Below are positions 8,493 to 15,783 of a stretch of 64,000 nucleotides of DNA, one piece after another. Position numbers and translations under genes: made by a program. The notes below the pieces were generated by a model. It was given only the letters and a program-made list of their open reading frames with translations, was not told the origin of the DNA and ran no database searches. Each line of letters begins with the position of its first letter. Positions within the stretch are counted from its first letter, which is position 1. This DNA comes from Corticimicrobacter populi (GTDB lineage Bacteria > Pseudomonadota > Gammaproteobacteria > Burkholderiales > Burkholderiaceae_B): the NCBI RefSeq assembly GCF_003123725.1, contig NZ_QETA01000001.1:372001-436000 (forward strand), read 5' to 3'.

Positions 8493-9344
8493 CAGGTGTC
8501 TCCGCTCCAGCCTTTCCTTGAAAATGCCGGCACCGATCAGTACGCCAAGCGCCACGACTCCGATGTTCATGGCCGAGAAGACCAGTGCGGGATGATCGCG
8601 AAACGTCTGATGTGCGCGGATGTAGAAAAAGATATTGCCGAAATTGAGGCTGCCCAGCAGCAGGCCGGCCAGGACGTGCCGCTGCCAGTGGTGCGGGCCG
8701 CGTGTCGCTGCCGACACATGTCGTCTGACAGTCCATAGTCGGCGGCACAGCAGGTAAAGCGCCATGACGATGCCTGCCAGCATGAAGCAGGCCAGCAGGA
8801 TGCTGGAGAAGGCGGCACCGGTACGCGACATCTGCTTGAACAGGATATCGATCAGTCCATAGCCGAGCCAGACTGTAAAGAGCAATAAGCCAGCCGTACG
8901 CGGTGAGGGCTGGGTGCCTGTGGGTGCATGATGTTGGGGCACACGCCCCGACAGCAGATACAGCGCCAGCAATGCCAGTCCGATACCGGCCAGGGCTTGC
9001 CCCGATGCGGGCTGGCCGAACAGGGTAAACGCGGCGATCAGCGGCAGGGCCAGCGAGATACGTTGCGCCGCATCGCTGCGTGCAATCCCGGCATGCCGCA
9101 CGCAGGCGGCCATGGCCAGGAAAATGCCGGGCAGCAGCAGTCCCAGTGATGCCAGGATGATCCCGTTTTCCGCGAGCAGCGTATAGGGCAGCCACTCGGG
9201 CTGCAGTGTCAGCAAGCTCCATGTGATGGCCGTCACGTAGTTCAGTGCGATGACGATAGGCATATCGATGCGCCACGTCCGTGCCAGTTTCAGCAGTACC
9301 GATACGGCGACGCTGAGGGTGATGCTCAGGACGAGATAGAACAT
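8442..9344 (-). CDS. DMT superfamily (EamA-like) transporter
   Basis: Predicted 10-helix permease of 300 residues, with two repeats of about 5 helices; the second repeat begins near [18 protein letters not shown] conserved-looking SALNxG-type segment ([16 protein letters not shown]) and [17 protein letters not shown] close the protein, as in EamA members. The substrate is unknown. The ATG at 9344 overlaps the bioB 3' end by 19 bp, so it is probably cotranscribed with bioB. That context allows, but does not prove, a link to biotin or its precursors. Confidence 0.8.
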   Translation of the reverse strand: MFYLVLSITLSVAVSVLLKLARTWRIDMPIVIALNYVTAITWSLLTLQPEWLPYTLLAENGIILASLGLLLPGIFLAMAACVRHAGIARSDAAQRISLALPLIAAFTLFGQPASGQALAGIGLALLALYLLSGRVPQHHAPTGTQPSPRTAGLLLFTVWLGYGLIDILFKQMSRTGAAFSSILLACFMLAGIVMALYLLCRRLWTVRRHVSAATRGPHHWQRHVLAGLLLGSLNFGNIFFYIRAHQTFRDHPALVFSAMNIGVVALGVLIGAGIFKERLERRHLSGLALTLPAILLLLPR

Positions 9345-10348
9345 GCGCGCTCTCCTGCATGCGGGTGCGTGGCTGGCTGGGGCGTAGCGTGCAGGCCCAG
9401 TCTGGCAAAGAGGGCCTGATCGGCATCGAAGGCTGGATTGCCGGTGGTCAGCAGGTGGTCGCCATAGAAAATCGAATTGGCACCGGCCATGAAGCAAAGT
9501 GCCTGCGCTGCGTCGCCCAACTCCTGGCGTCCGGCCGACAATCGGATCATGGCGCGTGGCATGGCCAACCGTGCCACGGCAATGGTGCGGACGAATTCGA
9601 ACGGATCAAGTGGATCGACATGTGCCAGTGGCGTGCCTTCGATCCGCACCAGGTTGTTGATGGGAACGGATTCGGGGGGCGGATCGAGCTGGGCCAACTG
9701 AGCGATCAGGCTGGCGCGGTGTGCGCGTGTTTCTCCCATGCCGACGATGCCGCCGCAGCAGACCTTGATGCCGGCGTCGCGGACGCGGTCAAGGGTATCC
9801 AGGCGATCATGGTAGGTGCGGGTAGTGATGACGCTGCCGTAGTACTCAGGCGCAGTATCGAGATTGTGGTTGTAGTAATCAAGGCCGGCCTCGCGCAGTT
9901 GCTGGGCTTGGCCTTCGCGCAACATGCCCAGCGTGACACAGGTTTCCAGGCCGAGATCCCTGACCGCGCCGATCATTTCGGCGATGGCATCGAGCTGGTG
10001 AGGCTTGGGGCTGCGCCAGGCCGCGCCCATGCAAAAGCGCTGAGCCCCTGCATCACGGGCGGCGCGTGCTGCGGCCAGCACTTCGTCCAGTGGCATCAGC
10101 TTTTCGCGTTCCAGGTCTGTCTGGTGGCGTGCCGATTGCGAGCAATAGCCGCAATCTTCAGAACAGCCCCCGGTCTTGATGGACAGCAGGCTCGATAGCT
10201 GGATGGCATTAGGGTCGAAATGGGCGCGATGTGCCGTGCTTGCCTGGTGCAGCAGATCCAGGAAAGGCAGTTCGAACAGATCGATCAACCGGGTGGTGAG
10301 CGGTGAGCTGGATTGAGTTTTATTGATAAAAGAGACTTTATTTTCCAT
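9326..10348 (-). CDS. bioB: Biotin synthase BioB
   Basis: Radical-SAM enzyme that inserts sulfur into dethiobiotin, the last step of biotin synthesis. The 340-residue product has the 4Fe-4S motif CSEDCGYC, then [42 protein letters not shown] and LVRIEGTPL, and [18 protein letters not shown] near the end. These include the family's 2Fe-2S ligands. The ATG at 10348 is preceded by AAGG at 7 nt. Other bio genes are not in the window. Upstream lies an unusual A/C-rich (on this strand) leader of about 150 bp. Confidence 0.95.
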   Translation of the reverse strand: MENKVSFINKTQSSSPLTTRLIDLFELPFLDLLHQASTAHRAHFDPNAIQLSSLLSIKTGGCSEDCGYCSQSARHQTDLEREKLMPLDEVLAAARAARDAGAQRFCMGAAWRSPKPHQLDAIAEMIGAVRDLGLETCVTLGMLREGQAQQLREAGLDYYNHNLDTAPEYYGSVITTRTYHDRLDTLDRVRDAGIKVCCGGIVGMGETRAHRASLIAQLAQLDPPPESVPINNLVRIEGTPLAHVDPLDPFEFVRTIAVARLAMPRAMIRLSAGRQELGDAAQALCFMAGANSIFYGDHLLTTGNPAFDADQALFARLGLHATPQPATHPHAGERACSISS

Positions 10349-10702
10349 CTTTATGCCTTGAAGTGCCTATATCGTGCTGTTTTTTATGGTTTGCTTGTGT
10401 TTTTGAAAATATAGACTTTTGTTTGTGTTTTCTTCAATATGTCGATTTAGTGTGTTTTTTGTGTGGTGTTGTTGTATTTTATGGTTGTTTTGTTGGTTTT
10501 TAAATGTGATTTTGTGTTTTGCTTGTCTAAAATGACGACAAAATTTGCGACATGGCAAGCCGGTTAATTTGAAACTGTTTGTGAGTTTCACGGTGAAGGC
10601 AGGGGATCTTCATGTGCAATAGCCTGGCTGGCAATCGATCAGTTGCCGGAGCATGCAGCATGATGTCCCGGCAAGTTTCCGACATGGCAAAGGAGAACAG
10701 GC
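10349..10702. other. bioB/osmC intergenic region with a C-poor T/G-rich tract
   Basis: This 354-bp divergent spacer is far lower in GC than its surroundings. From about 10376 to 10530 the + strand is almost all T and G, with about 7 C in 150 bases and many T runs. Read from bioB this is an A/C-rich, low-structure leader or upstream region. The half nearer osmC (10531-10702) returns to normal composition. I see no clean sigma-70 pair, BirA- or BioR-type site. It could be H-NS-bound or curved DNA, or an unstructured 5' UTR. Confidence 0.5.
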
Positions 10703-11128
10703 ATGAAAAAATTCGCAACCGCCGTCTGGCAAGGCAATCTCAAGGCAGGCAAGGGGTCGATTTCAACCGAGAGCGGCGCACTGGCCGATGCGCCCTATGG
10801 ATTCAACACGCGTTTTGAAGGCGAACCCGGCACCAACCCCGAAGAGCTGATCGGTGCGGCCCATGCCGGCTGCTTCTCGATGGCACTGTCCAACATCCTG
10901 GGTGAAAGCGGCCTGGTAGCCGACAGGATCCAGACCCGCGCCGATGTCACGCTGGAACGCCTCGAACCCGGATTTACCATCACGGCCGTGCATCTGACGC
11001 TGGAGGCGCGCATTCCTGGTGCCAGCGATGAGGCTTTCCTGGCGGCGGCGGCCAAGGCCAAGGAAAATTGCCCGATTTCGCGTCTGCTCAACGCAACCAT
11101 TACCCTGGATGCCCGACTCGAACAGTAA
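10703..11128 (+). CDS. osmC: OsmC family peroxiredoxin
   Basis: Thiol peroxidase that reduces organic hydroperoxides. The 141-residue product begins MKKFATAVWQGNLKAGKG, typical for OsmC proper rather than Ohr. It has the two active-site cysteines: Cys57 in AAHAGCFSMAL and Cys123 in KENCPISRLL. Length matches the family. AAGGAG (10690-10695) gives a good ribosome-binding site for the ATG at 10703. It appears to be a single-gene unit, with 163 bp to modB. Confidence 0.92.
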   Translation: MKKFATAVWQGNLKAGKGSISTESGALADAPYGFNTRFEGEPGTNPEELIGAAHAGCFSMALSNILGESGLVADRIQTRADVTLERLEPGFTITAVHLTLEARIPGASDEAFLAAAAKAKENCPISRLLNATITLDARLEQ

Positions 11129-11273
11129 GTGCTGTTCACACTGAACAAGATGCCTCGCACAGGCCGGTCATGCAGAGGCCGTGATGAGCATGGAGCCGCG
11201 ATACTGGTCAGTTTGATCTGACGCACGGTACGCGGCGCTTTTCGGTCGTTTCCGTTTGTTATTTTCCAGATTG

Positions 11274-11297
11274 CGCTATATCCTTCTGGATATGACG
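11274..11297 (+). promoter_or_regulatory. ModE-type operator at the modB start
   Basis: The sequence CGCTATATC, then 6 nt (CTTCTG), then GATATGACG matches the architecture of the known ModE operator (CGnTATAT-N8-ATATnACG), with both outer CG dinucleotides and both TATAT/ATAT cores present. It overlaps the modB ATG (11292), so bound ModE would block transcription at or near its start point. The modE gene is 1.6 kb downstream. Confidence 0.75.
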
Positions 11298-11969
11298 AAT
11301 TTGATTGATCTGGATTGGTTTCCGCTGGCGCTGTCTCTCAAGGTAGCTGGTCTGGCAACCGTATTGGCACTGGTCGTGGGCATTGCGCTGGGCTGGGTGT
11401 TTGCACGTCGACGCTTTCCCGGCAGCGGCATTCTTGAAGCGACCTGTATGTTGCCCCTGGTGTTGCCTCCCACCGTGATCGGCTATGCCATCCTAGTAGC
11501 GGCAGGACGACGCAGTGCGCTCGGGCAGTGGCTCGACGAACATCTCGATTATTCCATCATTTTCAGCTGGCATGGTGCCGTGGTGGCATCGGCCGTGGTG
11601 GCGCTGCCCCTGGTGCTCAAGTCGGCCAGCAGCGCCTTTGCCGGTATCGACCGCACGCTGGAAGCTGCTGCCAGCACGCTGGGCCAGTCGCGCTGGTCCG
11701 TATTCGTGCGCGTCACGCTGCCGCTGGCATGGCCGGGCATCCTGGCCGGCACTTTGCTGGCTTTTGCGCGCGCGATGGGTGAGTTCGGTGCCTCGCTGAT
11801 GGTGGCCGGCTCGATTCCTGGCAAGACCCAGACACTGTCGATGGCGATCTACGATGCCGTCCAGGCCGGCCACGAGGAGACGGCCATGATTCTGGTCCTG
11901 GTGACTTCGCTGATTTCCGTTGCCATTCTGGTGGTATCCAACCGTATTTTCGCACCGCGCGTCCGTTAG
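11292..11969 (+). CDS. modB: Molybdate ABC transporter permease ModB
   Basis: Inner-membrane channel subunit of the ModABC molybdate importer, 225 residues with about 5 helices. LSLKVAGLATVLALVVGIALGWVFARRRFPG and the following LPLVLPPTVIGYAIL are characteristic, as is the EAA loop EAAASTLGQSRWSVFVRVTLPLAWPGILAG that contacts ModC. I chose the ATG at 11292 because it gives the normal short N-terminus. It has no Shine-Dalgarno and lies inside the ModE operator, which suggests a leaderless or near-leaderless mRNA. A TTG at 11301 is an alternative. modB is first in this operon, unlike the common modABC order. Confidence 0.93.
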   Translation: MTNLIDLDWFPLALSLKVAGLATVLALVVGIALGWVFARRRFPGSGILEATCMLPLVLPPTVIGYAILVAAGRRSALGQWLDEHLDYSIIFSWHGAVVASAVVALPLVLKSASSAFAGIDRTLEAAASTLGQSRWSVFVRVTLPLAWPGILAGTLLAFARAMGEFGASLMVAGSIPGKTQTLSMAIYDAVQAGHEETAMILVLVTSLISVAILVVSNRIFAPRVR

Positions 11970-12002
11970 TACGGCGCGACCCTCTATCCAAGGAGCTTGA
12001 AC

Positions 12003-12767
12003 ATGATGAAACCCTCCCGCCGTCTTGCCCTGTGCGTGTCCCTGTCGGCTGCACTGCTGGTGCCACTGGCCGCCCAGGCAGCTCAACTGACCGTGTCGGC
12101 TGCCGCCAGCCTGACCAATGCCTTCAATGAAATCGGCCCCCTGTTCGAGAAGGCGACGCCGGACACGACCGTGCAATTCAATTTTGCCGCTTCGGGCACG
12201 CTGCTGCAGCAGATCACCCAGGGCGCGCCGGTCGACGTGTTTGCCAGTGCCGACCAGGCGACGATGGACCGTGCCGAAGCCGCCAAACTGATCGTTGACG
12301 CAAGCCGCCGCAACTTCGTCAGCAACAGTCTGGTGCTGATCGAGCCGATCGACAGCAAGATCAAGCTGGACAGCCTCGATGACCTCAAGGAAGCCGCCGT
12401 CAAGCGCCTGGCGATTGGCAAGGTCGAAACGGTGCCTGTCGGACGCTATACCCAGCAGGTGCTGCAGGGTGCTGGCCTCTGGGATGCCCTGGCCTCGAAG
12501 ATGATCCCGGCCGATAGCGTGCGCCAGGTACTCGATTACGTGGGTCGCGGCGAAGTCGATGCTGGCTTTGTCTATGCCACCGATGCTGCCGTCATGGCCG
12601 ACAAGGTCAAGGTCGTGCTCACGCCGCAGGGTCATGCTCCCGTGCTGTATCCGATCGCCGTGATCGAGGCCAGCAGCAACAAGGACGGTGCCCAGGCCTT
12701 CATCGACTTTCTGGCTACCGAGCCTGCGCAGGCTGTGCTGGCCCGCTATGGTTTCGGCAAGCCGTGA
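12003..12767 (+). CDS. modA: Molybdate-binding protein ModA
   Basis: Periplasmic molybdate/tungstate-binding protein of the ModABC importer, 254 residues. It has a clear signal peptide (MMKPSRRLALCVSLSAALLV, cleavage near AQA at about residue 27). The mature part starts with VSAAASLTNAFNEI, and FNFAASGTLLQQITQGAPVDVFASAD and GEVDAGFVYATDA supply the oxyanion pocket. AGGAG (11991-11995) sits 7 nt before the ATG at 12003. It follows modB by 33 bp and overlaps modC by 4 bp. Confidence 0.95.
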   Translation: MMKPSRRLALCVSLSAALLVPLAAQAAQLTVSAAASLTNAFNEIGPLFEKATPDTTVQFNFAASGTLLQQITQGAPVDVFASADQATMDRAEAAKLIVDASRRNFVSNSLVLIEPIDSKIKLDSLDDLKEAAVKRLAIGKVETVPVGRYTQQVLQGAGLWDALASKMIPADSVRQVLDYVGRGEVDAGFVYATDAAVMADKVKVVLTPQGHAPVLYPIAVIEASSNKDGAQAFIDFLATEPAQAVLARYGFGKP

Positions 12768-13552
12768 TTGACGTTGACATCAGCCTGACCGTCTCGGACC
12801 GGACGCGGCGCTTCGACCTGTCGGCGCGCTTTTCGACCGAGGCGGGCTTTGCCGCGTTGTACGGCCCTTCGGGATCGGGCAAGTCGCTGACGCTGCAGGC
12901 CATCGCCGGCCTGTTGCAGCCTACAAAGGGATTCATCCGCATCGGCGGCACGACGTTGTTCGATAGCGAGTCGGGTATTGATCTGGCACCACCTGCACGC
13001 CGGATCGGCTACCTGTTCCAGAACTATGCCCTGTTTCCGCATCTTTCCGTCGAGGACAATGTCGGTTTCGGGCTGACGTCCTGGCGGCAGGGCCTGTCCA
13101 CCGAAGGCCGTGAACGTGTGCAGGCACTGTTGGCCCGTTTTGGTCTGGATCACCTGGCTCGTAGTCGTCCGGCAACCCTGTCGGGCGGCCAGCAGCAGCG
13201 TGTGGCGCTGGCACGCGCACTGGCCTGCGAACCGGATATTCTGCTGCTTGACGAGCCGTTTGCGGCACTCAATCCCTTGCTGCGCGGCGAGTTGCGCGAG
13301 GAATTAGCGCAGGTACAGCGCCAGTGGGATATCCCGGTGCTGATGATTACGCACGATATCGAGGACGTGCTGCACCTGGCACAGGTTACCTTTGTCTACG
13401 AGCATGGCCAGATCGTGCGCGAAATCGACATGCTCAATGGAACCGAGCAGGCGCATGTCCGGGAGCAACTGGGCGTGCCGGCCACAGCGGAAGAATCCGA
13501 TCCGTTGCGCCGTACCTTGCGGCGTCTGCTGCAGTTCGGGCGTCAGGCCTGA
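12764..13552 (+). CDS. modC: Molybdate ABC transporter ATPase ModC, short form
   Basis: ATPase subunit of the molybdate importer. Walker A is GPSGSGKS near residues 32-39, the signature is LSGGQQQRVALARAL, Walker B is ILLLDEPFAAL and the H-loop is MITHDIED. The GTG start at 12764 overlaps the modA stop (GTGA). At 262 residues it lacks the C-terminal Mop/TOBE regulatory domain found in E. coli ModC (about 350 residues), ending soon after the ATPase core (LLQFGRQA). It converges on modE with a 10-bp overlap. Confidence 0.93.
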   Translation: MIDVDISLTVSDRTRRFDLSARFSTEAGFAALYGPSGSGKSLTLQAIAGLLQPTKGFIRIGGTTLFDSESGIDLAPPARRIGYLFQNYALFPHLSVEDNVGFGLTSWRQGLSTEGRERVQALLARFGLDHLARSRPATLSGGQQQRVALARALACEPDILLLDEPFAALNPLLRGELREELAQVQRQWDIPVLMITHDIEDVLHLAQVTFVYEHGQIVREIDMLNGTEQAHVREQLGVPATAEESDPLRRTLRRLLQFGRQA

Positions 13553-13929
13553 TCAGGGGCTAGCAGGTTGACCAGTGCCTGCAGGTCCTTGGCCGCCGCC
13601 TTGTGCGCAATTTCTTCAATGGTTCGGTAGTGGCGGATAACGGCCTGTCCTGTCTCTGTCAGGCGGGCACCGCCGCCATGTGTGCCGCCGGTCGAGGTCT
13701 CGACGACGGGTTCGCGCAAGGCGCGGTTGATTTCATCAATGAGCAGCCAGGCCCGCCGATAGGACATGTTCATGGCACGGGCCGCCGCCGAGATCGAACC
13801 ACTTTGCTGGATATGCTCGAGCAGTTCGATTTTTCCGGGGCCAAGCGCAATCAGTGACCGATGGCGGATACGCATGCGGAATTGGACGCTGGGGCGCTCG
13901 CTGGAGTCTGATGTGTCGACGGTGGACAT
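13543..13929 (-). CDS. modE: ModE-type regulator, HTH domain only
   Basis: DNA-binding regulator of molybdate genes, 128 residues. The winged-helix part shows LGPGKIELLEHIQQSGSISAAARAMNMSYRRAW followed by LIDEINRALREPVVET and the ModE-typical THGGGARLTETGQAVI. It stops after about 125 residues and has no Mop (molybdate-binding) repeats, unlike the 262-residue E. coli protein. The start ATG is at 13929. It lies 22 bp after pabC on the same strand, so it is probably cotranscribed with uvrA-pabB-pabC. It is convergent with modC. Its likely target is the operator at 11274-11297. Confidence 0.85.
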   Translation of the reverse strand: MSTVDTSDSSERPSVQFRMRIRHRSLIALGPGKIELLEHIQQSGSISAAARAMNMSYRRAWLLIDEINRALREPVVETSTGGTHGGGARLTETGQAVIRHYRTIEEIAHKAAAKDLQALVNLLAPDQA

Positions 13930-13951
13930 GAGGCAGGAATCGTAGAAAAGT

Positions 13952-14641
13952 TCAGAGCGGATGCTCGACCGGATCGGGCTGATCCAGATTGACGTCGAAC
14001 CATCCATGCAGGGCATTCGACAGGCGCAGCGCCTTGGCATCGGCCAGCGCGCTCCGGGGAAGAACCCGTTCGCGCACCAGCCCGGCTTCCAGCAGGATAC
14101 CGCGCTGGATTCCGGGCAATACACCGCAGATCTGCGGCGGGGTGTACCACTGGCCATCCAGCAGCAGGTAGAGATTGCTGCGGCTGCCTTCGCAGAGCTC
14201 GTTTTTCTGGTTGAGGAAAATCAGGTCGAACCAGGTGGGATGCTGTTGCAGCCATGACTGTGCCTGGTCATACAGGGGGCGGCGCGTGGTTTTGTGACGC
14301 AGCCAGATGCTGCTGGCGTCCAGGCGAGGTCGGGCAATGCCGACTTTCTGCGCGGGCCGGCCAGGGTTGTAGTCGAATGCCTGCACCGTGATATTGAAGC
14401 CGCCGTGTGCCTGCAGCAGCAGGCGCAGCCGGTGGTGCTCGCCCTGGGCACCTTCGGCAGCCTTGACCAGAGCCTGTTCGATGGCATGCACCGGGCAGAC
14501 ATATTCCAGATACTGGGCGGAGCGGTGCAGGCGTTGCAGGTGACGGTGCAGCAGGGGTATCTTGCCCTGCTCGTCACTGCGCAGCGTTTCGATCAGTTGG
14601 GGAGGCGCGTCGCGTTGAGTATGCGAGCTTTCCAGAGACAT
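13952..14641 (-). CDS. pabC: Aminodeoxychorismate lyase-like PLP enzyme (PabC)
   Basis: Fold-type IV PLP enzyme, 229 residues, which releases 4-aminobenzoate and pyruvate from aminodeoxychorismate for folate synthesis. Visible are LIETLRSDEQGKIPLLHRHLQRL near the N-terminus, the likely PLP lysine in LRHKTTRRPLYDQA, DLIFLNQKNELCEGSRSNLYL and GVLPGIQRGILLE. The ATG at 14641 has AGGAG 8 nt upstream; a GTG at 14650 is also possible. It overlaps the pabB 3' end by 49 bp. In many bacteria this domain is fused to PabB; here it is a separate cistron. Confidence 0.85.
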   Translation of the reverse strand: MSLESSHTQRDAPPQLIETLRSDEQGKIPLLHRHLQRLHRSAQYLEYVCPVHAIEQALVKAAEGAQGEHHRLRLLLQAHGGFNITVQAFDYNPGRPAQKVGIARPRLDASSIWLRHKTTRRPLYDQAQSWLQQHPTWFDLIFLNQKNELCEGSRSNLYLLLDGQWYTPPQICGVLPGIQRGILLEAGLVRERVLPRSALADAKALRLSNALHGWFDVNLDQPDPVEHPL

Positions 14642-15783
14642 TCTTCCCACTCCTGTTCCGGGATAGAGTCATGGACGATACCGCCGCCCACGTGATATCG
14701 GCCATGATTGCGTTCGTGTAAGACCAGAGTCCGGATGGCGACATTGAGCGAAAAATCGCCGTTGGGTGCCAGCCAGCCTATGCTGCCACAGTATAGACCG
14801 CGTGGCTCGGGTTCGAGCTGGCGGATGTGCTGCATGGCGGCGATTTTTGGCGCGCCGGTAATCGAACCACACGGGAACAGGGCTGTCAACAGAGAATGCA
14901 AGGGAAGGGGGGGGAGTTCGGCCTCGATGGTCGATGTCAGGGTCCAGACGCTGGGATAGGACTCAAGTTCGAACAGGCGCGGTACTCGTACCGAGCCGGG
15001 CACGGCCAGTCGTCCCATGTCGTTGCGCAGCAGGTCCACGATCATCAGGTTTTCGGCCCTGTTCTTGATGCTGTCGAGCAGGGCCTGTCCGAGCGCCTGG
15101 TCGCGGACCGGATCGGGGTGCCGTGGTGCCGTGCCTTTCATGGGCCGGCAGGTCAGGTGATGACCACGGCGCTGCATGAACAGTTCGGGTGAAAAGGACA
15201 GCACGCTGCCGTCCTGATCCTCGATATACGCGGCATGGGCACTGGGATGCCCATGCGCAATCCGACGGTAGAGTGCCTCGGGGGAGCCTTCGGTCTCGAT
15301 ATCCATGCCGAAGGTGTAATTGATCTGGTAAACCTCGCCGGCACGGATCAGTTCACGGATTCGCTCGATGCGCGACAGGTAGTCTGCCCGCGCCATACGG
15401 GGCTGGACTGCGGTGATGCCTGCCTGGTGCGCGGCAGGTAGCCAGGGCGCAGCGGTGCGAGCCTGTTCGAACACCAGGGCGGTCAGGCGTGGTTGCGGTG
15501 TGTCGGAGGGGAATGGGCTGGTGGGGGATCGCGATGCCTGCACGGAGACGGCCTCTGGCGCAGGCAGGCTTGAGATGGGGGCCTGCAGCGCGCGGGGCTC
15601 CAGCCATTCTCCCAGGTCATAGGTCATCAGCAAGGCGATCCAGCGGCCCGCCGCCTGGTGCTGTTCGATGGCAGCCAGGGCCGGCCGCAGCGCCTCTGGC
15701 TGGCAGGCGGTGATGCGGTCTACCGGCTGTTCGAGTACCAGCGCCTGTCCGGTCCAGCGGTCTTCGAAACGGCAGAGGCTCAT
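14593..15783 (-). CDS. pabB: Aminodeoxychorismate synthase component I (PabB)
   Basis: Chorismate-using enzyme that, with an amidotransferase partner, makes aminodeoxychorismate. The 396-residue product is somewhat short, but the catalytic domain is complete: IRAGEVYQINYTFGM, SFSPELFM, PMKGTAPR with the PabB-type lysine, NRAENLMIVDLLRNDMGR, PCGSITGAPKIAAM and GGGIVHDS. The ATG at 15783 overlaps the uvrA stop by 4 bp (ATGA), so translation is coupled to uvrA. The amidotransferase gene (pabA/trpG) is not in the window. Confidence 0.9.
   Translation of the reverse strand: MSLCRFEDRWTGQALVLEQPVDRITACQPEALRPALAAIEQHQAAGRWIALLMTYDLGEWLEPRALQAPISSLPAPEAVSVQASRSPTSPFPSDTPQPRLTALVFEQARTAAPWLPAAHQAGITAVQPRMARADYLSRIERIRELIRAGEVYQINYTFGMDIETEGSPEALYRRIAHGHPSAHAAYIEDQDGSVLSFSPELFMQRRGHHLTCRPMKGTAPRHPDPVRDQALGQALLDSIKNRAENLMIVDLLRNDMGRLAVPGSVRVPRLFELESYPSVWTLTSTIEAELPPLPLHSLLTALFPCGSITGAPKIAAMQHIRQLEPEPRGLYCGSIGWLAPNGDFSLNVAIRTLVLHERNHGRYHVGGGIVHDSIPEQEWEECLWKARILNATRLPN

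Noticed and set aside
10367-10591. 74-residue frame on the - strand in the C-poor tract
   Set aside because: Its composition (Lys, Asn, Gln, His, Thr) simply reflects the A/C-rich strand. It has no family resemblance.
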